Positions 25,430-32,708 of a stretch of DNA of 64,000 nucleotides are shown in pieces (within the stretch, counting starts at the first letter, position 1; every line of letters starts with the position of its first letter). The DNA comes from JBBDIK01 sp040880465 (GTDB lineage Bacteria; Actinomycetota; UBA4738; JBBDHU01). The stretch lies in assembly GCA_040880465.1 (NCBI GenBank), contig JBBDIK010000012.1, forward strand, positions 1-64,000, in the 5' to 3' direction. The notes under the pieces were generated by a model. That model worked only from the letters and a program-made list of their open reading frames with translations, was not told the origin of the DNA and searched no databases. The position numbers and the translations under genes are program-made.

Positions 25430-25435
25430 TAGTCT
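25430..25435 (+). promoter_or_regulatory. -10 box of cassette 1 gene
   Basis: TAGTCT, 6 nt before ATG 25442. The same box-plus-start arrangement (TATTCT-TCGCCG-ATG) recurs at 31564-31578. Confidence 0.55.
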
Positions 25436-25441
25436 TCGCCG

Positions 25442-26281
25442 ATGAGAGTCGCGGAATCCCGTTTCGAGCATCTCGGAAGTGCCCAGGGTGCAATGGGCTT
25501 TCGTCTCGGTGGGCCTCACACGAACCAACGGATGGTCACATGCGAGGGCGAAGACATGTACGACCTCAGTGTCCACTGCGAAACGTGCGCGTTCACGTTT
25601 GAACGGGTTGGTGTTCCGAATCCATCCGCGCTGCCTGTATCGGTTCTTCGCGGTCGGCTTCGGCGGGGGCTGGAATCGCTCGATCGGGAGGTGGTCGAGG
25701 CGTACGCCGAGATTTTGCCGGAGGGTGACTACGTCGTCTCGCTCAGCGATCTCCGCCCCAAGCTCGTGCACCCGCTCGATGAGGATGACTATTTCGCGAA
25801 TGAAGGTCGTGCGCTGTTCGGAACCGAGGCCCCCTTCTACGATCTCCCAGCAACTCCGAGGACTCCCTACTACCGGGCGGATGGGGAAAGGACGTTCAAC
25901 CCCGTCGGGAAGATGTGGGGATACAACACGGACGAGCCGTGGCCGCAAAGGGCAGCAAGCTTTGTCTTCCTTGCCCCAATGAACTCGATTAGTAGCCTCG
26001 ACCCGAACACCCTGGCTGAGTACCGATCCTCCGCCGGTCGGGGTACCGCAGTCGCATTGTCCGTGCTCGATGCGAAGGCTCCGGTCGTCGGCTTCGACGC
26101 TGATCCTGACTATGAGGTCGACGCTCACTGGTGCTGGACCCACTACCTCCTGGATGGTCATCACAAGACTCGGGCCACTTCTCTCGAAGGGGACTCGCTC
26201 TCCCTGCTGTCGTTCACCGCCCTTGAAGAGGGCGTTTCCACGCGAGCCGATGTTGAGCAGTTGATAGCCCTCCTTGGGTGA
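25442..26281 (+). CDS. Cassette 1 hypothetical protein, 279 aa
   Basis: Leaderless ATG. It opens MRVAESRFEHLGSAQ. A CETC pair with a nearby His (LSVHCETCAFTFERV, about residues 44-58) is a possible half zinc site. The rest is soluble and rich in Asp, Glu and aromatic residues, with no signal peptide or helix-turn-helix. I do not recognise the family. It is the only gene in its cassette and is transcribed away from the tRNA. Its first codons resemble those of the short ORF at 31576 in cassette 5, so the leader is shared within the array. Confidence 0.65.
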   Translation: MRVAESRFEHLGSAQGAMGFRLGGPHTNQRMVTCEGEDMYDLSVHCETCAFTFERVGVPNPSALPVSVLRGRLRRGLESLDREVVEAYAEILPEGDYVVSLSDLRPKLVHPLDEDDYFANEGRALFGTEAPFYDLPATPRTPYYRADGERTFNPVGKMWGYNTDEPWPQRAASFVFLAPMNSISSLDPNTLAEYRSSAGRGTAVALSVLDAKAPVVGFDADPDYEVDAHWCWTHYLLDGHHKTRATSLEGDSLSLLSFTALEEGVSTRADVEQLIALLG

Positions 26282-26347
26282 ACCCCCCTGCCGCGATCGG
26301 GTGGAGAGGTCTTCATGCGACCACGCACCCTTGGTGCCCTCGATTCC

Positions 26348-26519
26348 GGTCAAGAAATAGTCAAGGAGCCGACGGTACTTGCCGGTACTTGTGTGACTCA
26401 TGTGACTGCGGAAAACGAACGACTCCCGCATACATGCTGGTCAGAGCGTCGCAGCGCCGAGATAGAGAGTCTCTCTTACAAGGAAGGGGTCGCAGGTTCA
26501 AATCCTGCAGCGCCCACCA
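26348..26519 (+). repeat. Cassette end module A (arm repeats plus tRNA-Val 3' half)
   Basis: The conserved block starts at GGTCAAG and includes GTCAAG twice, two near-identical 10-mers (ACGGTACTTG and CCGGTACTTG), then TGTGACTCA and TGTGACTGC. It runs to 26448. After 26 variable bases comes a tRNA-Val 3' half (CTTACAA at 26475-26481, T-arm GCAGG/CCTGC, acceptor AGCGCCC, ACCAA). No gene lies in 26282-26595. Confidence 0.88.
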
Positions 26520-26595
26520 ACCACGGGGGTTTCACGCGAGTGCTTTTCGTCCGGTCAAGCAGAATCCTTGACCGGCTGGCGCGCGCGCCTCTTGC

Positions 26596-27276
26596 TTAGT
26601 CGAGCTGGATTCCAAGCCGACGCGAGACCTCCCGAACGAACGGAAGGTGGCGATCGTTCGCGGCGGCCGCGTGTGCCTGCATGAGAGATGTTGCAGTCGC
26701 GAGGTCGCCGGATGCGTGACGCATGACGGCAAGGTCGAAGAGAGGTCGGGGGTATCTGAACGGGTCGTCGCCAGCGTCCCACTTCGCATGGATGGCCTCT
26801 CGGTCTGGGAAGGAATCGAGATAGGGAATCCCATACTCGGAGATGAGTTCTGACATGCGAAGCCCGATCTCGGGAGTAGGTGGGTCAAGGCTCCACCAGC
26901 CCTCATCCCCGCGCTCCATGATGTGCCCAAGCCGTTGCAGGATCTGACAGTCGTGTGCACCGATGAAAGTCGGAGTTGTGGAGAACTGCACGCGGTGTAT
27001 CTCTGGGATGAAGACTCCAAGGTTCACAGTGAAGGAGCCGTACTTCGAGGGTCCGAGTACCCGGGCGCGGCTCTCCATGACTCGTCGCTGGTCCCCAGCG
27101 GATAGATTTGGCGGGATCGGTTCGAAACGAGCCATCTCGAAGCCCAAGACATGGGTGAGGCCGTCAGCAGTCAAACGGTTGAAGTTGTTTGCGCGCTTCC
27201 GGAAGCCAGCGGCCTTCATGATCGGGGCGACGTAGGTTGCCACGTCCTTCATGCGCACTGCGATCTCGGTCGGCAT
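26596..27276 (-). CDS. Cassette 2 DUF4304-like protein, 226 aa
   Basis: It has the DUF4304 layout: an N-terminal helix and KAAGFRKRANNFNR strand, then LTHVLGFEMAR and FTVNLGVFIPE in the middle, followed by a helical C-terminus. The ATG lies 7 nt after a TATCCT box on the minus strand (27284-27289), so it has its own leaderless promoter and is read towards the tRNA, opposite to cassette 1. DUF4304 proteins are common in islands and near polymorphic toxin or phage-defence genes, but no biochemical role is established. Soluble, no signal peptide. Confidence 0.7.
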   Translation of the reverse strand: MPTEIAVRMKDVATYVAPIMKAAGFRKRANNFNRLTADGLTHVLGFEMARFEPIPPNLSAGDQRRVMESRARVLGPSKYGSFTVNLGVFIPEIHRVQFSTTPTFIGAHDCQILQRLGHIMERGDEGWWSLDPPTPEIGLRMSELISEYGIPYLDSFPDREAIHAKWDAGDDPFRYPRPLFDLAVMRHASGDLATATSLMQAHAAAANDRHLPFVREVSRRLGIQLD

Positions 27277-27283
27277 GAGGACG

Positions 27284-27289
27284 AGGATA
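27284..27289 (-). promoter_or_regulatory. -10 box of cassette 2 gene
   Basis: TATCCT on the minus strand, 7 nt before the ATG at 27276. Confidence 0.5.
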
Positions 27290-27316
27290 GTCCCGACTCA
27301 CGGGCGCAAGGTAGCC

Positions 27317-27487
27317 GGTCAAGAAATAGTCAAGGAGCCGACGGTACTTGACGGTACTTGTGTGACTCATGTGACTACAGAAGGCGAACGCCTCCCGCAT
27401 ACATGCTGGTCACAGCGTTGTCGGGTGGGGTGGGCGTTCTCCCTTACAAGGAAGGGGTCGCAGGTTCAAATCCTGCAGCGTCCACCA
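27317..27487 (+). repeat. Cassette end module B
   Basis: GGTCAAG start, two perfect tandem 10-mers ACGGTACTTG (27341-27350 and 27351-27360), tandem 9-mers TGTGACTCA and TGTGACTAC (27361-27378), conserved to about 27416. The tRNA-Val 3' half has CTTACAA at 27443-27449 and ends at ACC 27484-27486. The acceptor strand has one change (AGCGTCC). The rest of 27277-27633 holds no gene; a small stem (27509-27525) lies after the module. Confidence 0.88.
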
Positions 27488-27633
27488 AGGCTTGTCGTGT
27501 TTCGGGTGATGCTTGACGGAAGCATGACGAACATGCTGTGGTGAACCTGGCTAGCGGCTGACCCCGAAGGTCAAAGCGGGGTTCAATGACTCCCACCCGA
27601 GGGGTCCTGAGCCTGGTGGACGAGGAGGCGGTT

Positions 27634-28974
27634 ATGCGGCGAAGGATCACTACCGCCATCGGCGTGGCCGGCGTAGTCGTTGCCTTGCTCGCGCCGGCAG
27701 GCCCCGTTCAAGCCGAAGCCCAGATCCGCTGGAGCGCTGAACACTCGGTGACTGACGGGCCGGATGCTGCCTTCGACATCGCGCTCAGTCCTGACGCGGG
27801 AAGCGTGTATGTGACCGGCACTGTCACGATCGCGTACGACTCGGCTACTGGCTCGGAGCTATGGGTCGCCCCACCGGGGGGTCGCGCGATAGCCGTCAGC
27901 GGCGATGGTTCGATGGTGTTCGTCTCACAGGTCGCTGGCGGCGCACCCGTTTGCGGCGGCGAGACTACCGCGCTGGATTCCGAGACCGGTCTGACGCTTT
28001 GGAGCGTCCCCTTCGGCGGGCTCCTCACCTCAGATCCGGTCGGGTCAGCCCTCTATGTTGGAAACAGCGCAACGTCGTCATTCTGGCCTGACTGCCAAGG
28101 GCGCCTGATCGCTCTCAACCCAGAGGACGGCGTCGTCCGATGGCAACGGAACCTTGCGAACGACGTGAGCATCAGGGCCATCGAGGTCTCCCCGGACGGA
28201 CGGCGTGTCTTCGCCGCAGGTTCACAACTGTGGTGGGACGACTACGCCTGCGAGGAAGAGGGGCTTCCCGGAGGGAACATGTGGATTGCGACATTCCGGG
28301 CGGTTGGTGGCTCCCGCGTCTGGGACCGGACGATAAGTGCGCCGGGCTCCTCGGTTGACGGCACATCGTCTCTTGCCTTGTCCCCCTCAGGGGACCGCGC
28401 GTATCTGTACGGGGATTGGCACCCGTACGGAAGTTCGTGTTGGGGAAGGTCCGCGCCACGCGCGGCGACGCTCACGCTTCGGGCAGCGACCGGCCAGGAA
28501 CAAGAAGTGGCGGTGTTCAATCACCGCAATCCGCAGATCTTCGGATGCGAGGGAGGAAGCCCCGCGGCAGGCCTCCTCGCAATCGCTCCAAGTGGACGAG
28601 CTTTGGTACATGCGGGGATCCAGTCAGGTGATTGCAAGTCCACCAACATCGTGATCGTGGCTAGTGACACACGCGGCAACGTTGAGTGGTCGCGTGAGAT
28701 TGACTTGGGATCCGATGACCGTCCGCTCAGTGTGCTGTATGGACCGCAGGGCGGACGCGTGTACGTCGGGGGCGTAAGTGGCGACAGCGTGTTCGTGACC
28801 TCGCTCTCCAAGAAGAATGGGAGTCGACAGTGGCTCCAGCAGATTCCAGGAGCAGACTTTGGAGCGATGGGTGTGGGCGGCCCCGATCCATCCGTTTTCA
28901 TAGCCGGATCAACGGGTGGCCCGGATTCAGACATGCTTACGGCGTCGATTGGCCCAGCGCAGTCACCGCCGTGA
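27634..28974 (+). CDS. Cassette 3 secreted beta-propeller protein, 446 aa
   Basis: ATG 27634 follows GAGGAGG at 5 nt, so this cargo gene uses a ribosome site. It has a Sec signal (MRRRITTAIGVAGVVVALLAPAGPVQA). The mature part is repeated four-strand blades of PQQ/YVTN type: DIALSPDAGSVYVTGT, GETTALDSETGLTLWSVP, EVSPDGRRVFAAGS, DTRGNVEWSREID and KKNGSRQWLQQIP. Trp-docking motifs (A/G-x-D-x2-T/N-G-x2-x-W) are partly present. Paired Cys suggest disulfides outside the cell. No catalytic residues can be assigned. It is the only gene of its cassette. Confidence 0.75.
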   Translation: MRRRITTAIGVAGVVVALLAPAGPVQAEAQIRWSAEHSVTDGPDAAFDIALSPDAGSVYVTGTVTIAYDSATGSELWVAPPGGRAIAVSGDGSMVFVSQVAGGAPVCGGETTALDSETGLTLWSVPFGGLLTSDPVGSALYVGNSATSSFWPDCQGRLIALNPEDGVVRWQRNLANDVSIRAIEVSPDGRRVFAAGSQLWWDDYACEEEGLPGGNMWIATFRAVGGSRVWDRTISAPGSSVDGTSSLALSPSGDRAYLYGDWHPYGSSCWGRSAPRAATLTLRAATGQEQEVAVFNHRNPQIFGCEGGSPAAGLLAIAPSGRALVHAGIQSGDCKSTNIVIVASDTRGNVEWSREIDLGSDDRPLSVLYGPQGGRVYVGGVSGDSVFVTSLSKKNGSRQWLQQIPGADFGAMGVGGPDPSVFIAGSTGGPDSDMLTASIGPAQSPP

Positions 28975-29052
28975 GCGGACCGCTCGCCCCTTCCCTGAGC
29001 ACCGGCATGACACATGCGAGGCGACCAAGAGCGTCTCGGTAGACGCTGAGCA

Positions 29053-29185
29053 GTCAAGAAATAGTCAAGGAGCCGACGGTACTTGCCGGTACTTGTGTGA
29101 CTCATGTGACTGCGGAAAACGAACGCTCCCCGCATCCATGCTGGTCAGAGCGTCGTTGCGCGAGATGGAGAGTCTCTCTTACAAG
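29053..29185 (+). repeat. Cassette end module C, interrupted
   Basis: The arm-repeat block is intact (GTCAAG twice, tandem GGTACTTG, tandem TGTGACT). The tRNA-Val 3' half breaks off after CTCTTACAAG at 29185. After 15 unrelated bases a complete second tRNA-Val gene begins at 29201. The stretch 28975-29290 has no protein gene. Confidence 0.8.
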
Positions 29186-29200
29186 CACGAGTTCATATCG

Positions 29201-29273
29201 GGGCGCTTAGCTCAGTTGGGAGAGCGCCTGCTTTACACGCAGGAGGCCGGGGGTTCGAGTCCCTCAGCGCCCA
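29201..29273 (+). tRNA. tRNA-Val(TAC), copy 2, inside the array
   Basis: Acceptor GGGCGCT with AGCGCCC, D-arm GCTC-GAGC, anticodon arm CCTGC-TTTACAC-GCAGG (TAC at 29234-29236), T-arm GGGGG-TTCGAGT-CCCTC, discriminator A, no full CCA. It has the same anticodon as the tRNA at 25138 but a different anticodon stem and loop. The att fragment downstream at 31006 matches the first tRNA-Val, not this one. Confidence 0.93.
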
Positions 29274-29278
29274 CCGAC

Positions 29279-29284
29279 TAAAGT
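29279..29284 (+). promoter_or_regulatory. -10 box of cassette 4 operon
   Basis: TAAAGT, 6 nt before ATG 29291 and only 6 nt after the tRNA-Val 3' end. Confidence 0.5.
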
Positions 29285-29290
29285 GATGCG

Positions 29291-30334
29291 ATGCCGAAGA
29301 CGGAAGGGGCACGGGCGCCGATGAAGATTCTTGCCGTGTGCGCGCTCCTCGTTGTCGCCTGCGTAGCCTGCTCAAACGACCCGTCCTCGGACGGATCAGC
29401 AGCGTCGCCCTCATCCAACGCGGAAACGCCGCCGAGTGATCAGAAGACGTTCACGCACGAGGGGATCGAACTTCAGTATCCGGCTGATTGGTCGCTTGCC
29501 GTTGCTCTCGAAGGCGCAGGCGTGTCGAACGGTTGCTCCGAGGGATTCTGGGCTGCGAGGACAGAGATCCCCGGCGGTGGGATTGCAGGCGTAGGACGCT
29601 GTCCGTCGTCCTTTGATTGGCCGCCTGAAGGCGAGACGATTCCAGAAGCGCTCCGACGAGAGCTTGCGATGAAGTCACCGGAGGATGTTGTCTCTATCCG
29701 CGCTCTAGATGCGAGCGAGATGCAAGGGGCCGAGGGAATCTGGATTGCGACATCTTTGGATGCCGCAGCAGCGAAGAACTTCGGCATCTCGGGGCCATCC
29801 GACGGTGTGATTATTCGCGCCGCGGTTCCTTCTGAGGACCCAATGCGGCCCGACATCTATGAAGTCTTCTGCCAAGTGCCAGCGGCTGATGCAAACATCG
29901 GCTTGAACGGATGCGAACTGATGGCGGAAACATTCCAGTTGACGCCGAGTTTGAGTTCTCCTATCAAGGCCGCCAGCGTCGATTGCAACCCGTCGGAGGT
30001 GCAACTGGGCGAGATTCTCGTCGAGAATGGCAACGCGATTGTGGCCCTTGCTGAAAACCAGACCCCCGGTGGCTACAAGCACTATGTCCAAGAGGCGGGA
30101 GTCTTCCTGGACGACGCGCGTGCTGCAGCGGAGAGCGCGCCTCCAGAGTTGGCTCCGTCGTGGGAGACGGCCATCGACGGGCTGGAACACATCCGAAGTG
30201 GCTACGCAGACTCGATCACGGCCTCGACAAGCCGAGAGCAAGATGCGGCGTACCAGGAAGTCCTGCGCGGTCAGCAACTCCAAGCGACGGTCTTCAACGA
30301 TCTAGATCAACAGGGATGCATCACTGGTGTCTAG
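29291..30334 (+). CDS. Cassette 4 lipoprotein, 347 aa
   Basis: ATG 29291 is leaderless; ATG 29321 would start directly at the signal. MKILAVCALLVVACVAC is a lipoprotein signal with VVAC as the best lipobox. The mature part opens with FTHEGIELQYPADWSLAV, a PsbP-like fold start seen in many actinobacterial lipoproteins, and ends in a helical region with a C-terminal Cys. Function unknown. A second lipoprotein gene starts 8 nt before its stop. Confidence 0.65.
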   Translation: MPKTEGARAPMKILAVCALLVVACVACSNDPSSDGSAASPSSNAETPPSDQKTFTHEGIELQYPADWSLAVALEGAGVSNGCSEGFWAARTEIPGGGIAGVGRCPSSFDWPPEGETIPEALRRELAMKSPEDVVSIRALDASEMQGAEGIWIATSLDAAAAKNFGISGPSDGVIIRAAVPSEDPMRPDIYEVFCQVPAADANIGLNGCELMAETFQLTPSLSSPIKAASVDCNPSEVQLGEILVENGNAIVALAENQTPGGYKHYVQEAGVFLDDARAAAESAPPELAPSWETAIDGLEHIRSGYADSITASTSREQDAAYQEVLRGQQLQATVFNDLDQQGCITGV

Positions 30335-30821
30335 CCACGGTGCCTCCGGCACCACTCGGATTGCGCGAATGGTTGCTCATCGGTGCCTCGCAGTATTCAT
30401 GCTGCTGGTGCTGTCGGGATGTTCGGGCAGCACGCCGCCCGTTGAGCCAGATGCGCCGCCTGAAGAGTCGAGTCCAGGCCACTCCATCCACTACGAGGTG
30501 CGGCTTCGGGACGGCGGATCGGCCCCCTTCACTGCGACATTCACCTCCCCGACAGGCACGGTGAGCACGTTTGAGGGAAGCACTCCTTGGGCCAGCGAGA
30601 CGGAGGACTTTCAGGACGGTTCGATGCTGTCATTGCAGGCCGAGATATCCCATGAGCAGAAGAGCCCGCTGCTGTGCAATCTGGTCGATGATGGCGGCGG
30701 AGGCTCCTGGACGATGGGACAGATGGGTGATCCGATTGATGCGTGCGCAGTGACGTACACGCTCGGCCTGTGGCCGCCCGACGACAACGACCTTTCGAGC
30801 CCCCTGATCCGCGACGGTTGA
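30327..30821 (+). CDS. Cassette 4 MmpS-like lipoprotein, 164 aa
   Basis: Starts at GTG 30327 (8-bp overlap with the previous gene) or ATG 30369. AVFMLLVLSGCS is a clear lipobox. Residues about 55-155 match the MmpS outside domain: HYEVRLRDGG, ATFTSPTGTVSTFEG, TPWASETEDF, SLQAEIS, LLCNLVDDG and DACAVTYTLG, with the conserved Cys pair. MmpS proteins partner MmpL transporters in mycobacteria. An MmpL-type gene exists at 44471 in this window, but there is no direct evidence that the two interact. Confidence 0.6.
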   Translation: MSSHGASGTTRIARMVAHRCLAVFMLLVLSGCSGSTPPVEPDAPPEESSPGHSIHYEVRLRDGGSAPFTATFTSPTGTVSTFEGSTPWASETEDFQDGSMLSLQAEISHEQKSPLLCNLVDDGGGGSWTMGQMGDPIDACAVTYTLGLWPPDDNDLSSPLIRDG

Positions 30822-30879
30822 AGCCGCTCAATCCAATCAACCGGCTGTGCTGGCTAGACACTCTGCCAACCCCGGCCCC

Positions 30880-31049
30880 GGTCAAGAAAGAGTCAAGGAG
30901 CCGACGGTACTTGACGGTACTTGTGTGACTCATGTGACTACGGAAAACGAACGCTCCCCGCATACATGCTGGTCAGAGCGTTGCGCAGCGCGGAGGACTA
31001 TCTCCCTTACAAGGAAGGGGTCGCAGGTTCAAATCCTGCAGCGCCCACC
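30880..31049 (+). repeat. Cassette end module D
   Basis: Complete module: GGTCAAG, tandem ACGGTACTTG, tandem TGTGACT, conserved to about 30980. The tRNA-Val 3' half runs from CTTACAA at 31006-31012 through T-arm GCAGG/CCTGC and acceptor AGCGCCC to ACC at 31047-31049. The rest of 30822-31186 holds no gene. Confidence 0.88.
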
Positions 31050-31186
31050 GATTGTTCTCGGAGGTCAAGCACGCTGTCCGGTCATTCATGACCATTCGGT
31101 AATCGGCATGTGCTCTTCGTCTTGCGACGACAAGGAGATTGCCCAGTGGCCGGGCGCACCCGGGCGGCATGGGTCATGATCGCCCC

Positions 31187-31546
31187 GTGAAGGCCATTGG
31201 GTTGCTTGCGTTCATGCTTGCCCTTCTAACCGCGTGCGCGGCATCGGTGCCCTCCGCTGTCAACGGGTCACCGCATGAAGACGCGGAGCAGTATTGCCTG
31301 TTCGACTCTGGCTTGGAGACGGTCTGGCAGGGGACTCCGGAGACCATGGATCGTCCATGGAATGAGCTCTGTGTCATGCGCGGAATGGTCCCCCGGCTTG
31401 CACGACGTTGCACCGACGCTGACAAGCTCGAGCGATGGGTTCGCAGTCTCGACCCAGCTGGTCGAAGGGAAACGCGAGAGGACTGTCGGAAGGAAGTGTC
31501 TGATCGCCCTCAGCCGGTTCCCGCTCCACCGGGGTGGCAGGGCTAG
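31187..31546 (+). CDS. Cassette 5 small lipoprotein, 119 aa
   Basis: GTG 31187 places the signal at the N-terminus (MKAIGLLAFMLALLTACAAS, lipobox LTAC). The mature part has four Cys and a Pro-rich end (QPVPAPPGW). No family recognised. Confidence 0.55.
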   Translation: MKAIGLLAFMLALLTACAASVPSAVNGSPHEDAEQYCLFDSGLETVWQGTPETMDRPWNELCVMRGMVPRLARRCTDADKLERWVRSLDPAGRRETREDCRKEVSDRPQPVPAPPGWQG

Positions 31547-31563
31547 GCCGGTTGCCAGCGCGC

Positions 31564-31569
31564 TATTCT
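31564..31569 (+). promoter_or_regulatory. -10 box shared in form with cassette 1
   Basis: TATTCT, 6 nt before ATG 31576. The following TCGCCGATGA is identical to that after the box at 25430. Confidence 0.5.
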
Positions 31570-31575
31570 TCGCCG

Positions 31576-31713
31576 ATGACCCGCGTGATGGAGTCCCGAT
31601 TCGAGCCTTGTTGGCGATGCCAAGGGCGAGTCGTTGCCCGAGCAGTTGAGGCTGAGGGCCCAGCGGATGGACACGGTCTTTCGGTCGCTGCGCGAGGGTC
31701 TTCAGAGCGGTAA
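31576..31713 (+). pseudogene. Short ORF with the same 5' end as the cassette 1 gene, 45 aa
   Basis: Leaderless ATG. It opens MTRVMESRFEP, compared with MRVAESRFEH at 25442, and the promoter and first ~35 bp are similar. After that the two differ and this ORF ends at 45 codons, with a CWRC pair. It is either a truncated relative of the cassette 1 protein or a reused leader. The stop codon TAA begins the TAAGGT box of the next gene. Confidence 0.4.
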
Positions 31714-31722
31714 GGTGGGCAG

Positions 31723-31950
31723 ATGAAGTACTTCCTGATCCGATACGAGAGGCACACCGGCCTGCTGAAAGGGCTCGACGAGTTCGGGTCGGCGCGGCGC
31801 GACGAGGCGCTTCAGGCTCGCTTCCAGTTGGAGCGTGCATCGGACGGGAGCGATGACATCGAGATCGCATTGCTCGGCGCCGAGACGTTAGATGATCTGA
31901 GGGCAACGCACTCGCGTTACTTCCAACGCGAAGCGCCCATCGCAGTCTGA
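31723..31950 (+). CDS. Cassette 5 small hypothetical protein, 75 aa
   Basis: ATG 6 nt after TAAGGT (31711-31716), a leaderless layout. It reads MKYFLIRYERHTGLL, then charged helices. It is soluble and compact, with no recognised domain, but the composition is convincingly protein-like. Confidence 0.55.
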   Translation: MKYFLIRYERHTGLLKGLDEFGSARRDEALQARFQLERASDGSDDIEIALLGAETLDDLRATHSRYFQREAPIAV

Positions 31951-31972
31951 ACGCCCTACTCGAAGGGCGGCC

Positions 31973-32155
31973 ATGTTCGGGAAGAAGCGCGGCGGCGCAC
32001 CGGGCGTTGCGGAGGTCGATACCTTCTGGGGATTCGTGATCGCGCTGATGGCGACAGCAGCCGACTATGGCGTGCGTCTGGCAAGTGAGTTCGCGAGGGA
32101 ACGCCCACCTCCGATGATCCTTGCGGAGATGCGGGGGGAGGGGGCAGATGACTGA
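31973..32155 (+). CDS. Cassette 5 small hypothetical protein, 60 aa
   Basis: ATG after GAAGGG at 5 nt. A basic N-terminus (MFGKKRGG) is followed by a moderately hydrophobic helix (FWGFVIALMATAADYGV) that might be membrane-associated, and an acidic tail. Not recognised. Confidence 0.4.
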   Translation: MFGKKRGGAPGVAEVDTFWGFVIALMATAADYGVRLASEFARERPPPMILAEMRGEGADD

Positions 32156-32193
32156 GGAAGGCATTAGGGGATCAGGGGAAAGGGCGTGAGCGG

Positions 32194-32670
32194 ATGAAGC
32201 GAAGCCGGATCTTGGTCGCCGCCACGCTTGGGCTCGCGGTGGTCTTCATCGCAGTGCTGGCGATGGCCCTGGTTCGGGCTGGCCACAATGGTCCCGCGGG
32301 AGAGGGCTGGGAAAACGCCGGATCACTGGAGGAACTCGACGCAACCAGGGTGGTCAAGGTCCCTGATCAGACCGTGTATCTGGTTGCCAGCGACCTCACA
32401 CCCCTGGCGCTTTCGGCGGTTGATCCGCACTTGGGTGAGATCATCGCGTACTGCGAAAGCAGCGGCTGGTTCGAGGATCCTGATCACGGCTCGAAGTACG
32501 ACGGGCAGGGGTACTACGCGATGGGTCCCTCACCTCGCGGAATGGATCGAGTAGCCGTGACGGTGTTCCAGGGCGATGTGTGGATCCAGCCTGCGAACGA
32601 TACGGAGGGTCCTCCGCGCGGGGCCGACAACCCTGCGCACGAGGATCCGCGAGGTCCCTTCTGTTCGTGA
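32194..32670 (+). CDS. Cassette 5 membrane-anchored Rieske-fold protein lacking iron ligands, 158 aa
   Basis: One N-terminal transmembrane helix (ILVAATLGLAVVFIAVLAMALV), then an outside domain. Residues about 85-135 follow the end of a Rieske domain: YCESSGWFEDPDHGSKYDGQGYYAMGPSPRGMDRVAV, where canonical proteins have two C-x-H-type pairs followed by HGS and GPAPR. Only one Cys and the HGS His remain, so a 2Fe-2S cluster with the normal two-Cys, two-His ligation cannot form. It is probably a structural or binding derivative; its function is unknown. Confidence 0.55.
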   Translation: MKRSRILVAATLGLAVVFIAVLAMALVRAGHNGPAGEGWENAGSLEELDATRVVKVPDQTVYLVASDLTPLALSAVDPHLGEIIAYCESSGWFEDPDHGSKYDGQGYYAMGPSPRGMDRVAVTVFQGDVWIQPANDTEGPPRGADNPAHEDPRGPFCS

Positions 32671-32708
32671 GCGAACGCCCTCACCGATGTGAATCAGCGC
32701 GAGGTCTC

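Noticed and set aside
25403..30963. Minus-strand ORFs sharing a start of about 25 residues (SHMSHTST...KYRRLLDYFLT) in modules A-D
   Set aside because: Same repeat read on the other strand. Beyond the repeat they run antisense through the real cargo genes and share nothing.
26315..31179. Plus-strand ORFs sharing a peptide of the form VKEPTVLDGTCVTHVT across the cassette modules
   Set aside because: They read through the arm repeats and tRNA halves. Differences between copies fall at all codon positions and the ORFs have no start or ribosome site in common, so the conservation is of DNA, not protein.
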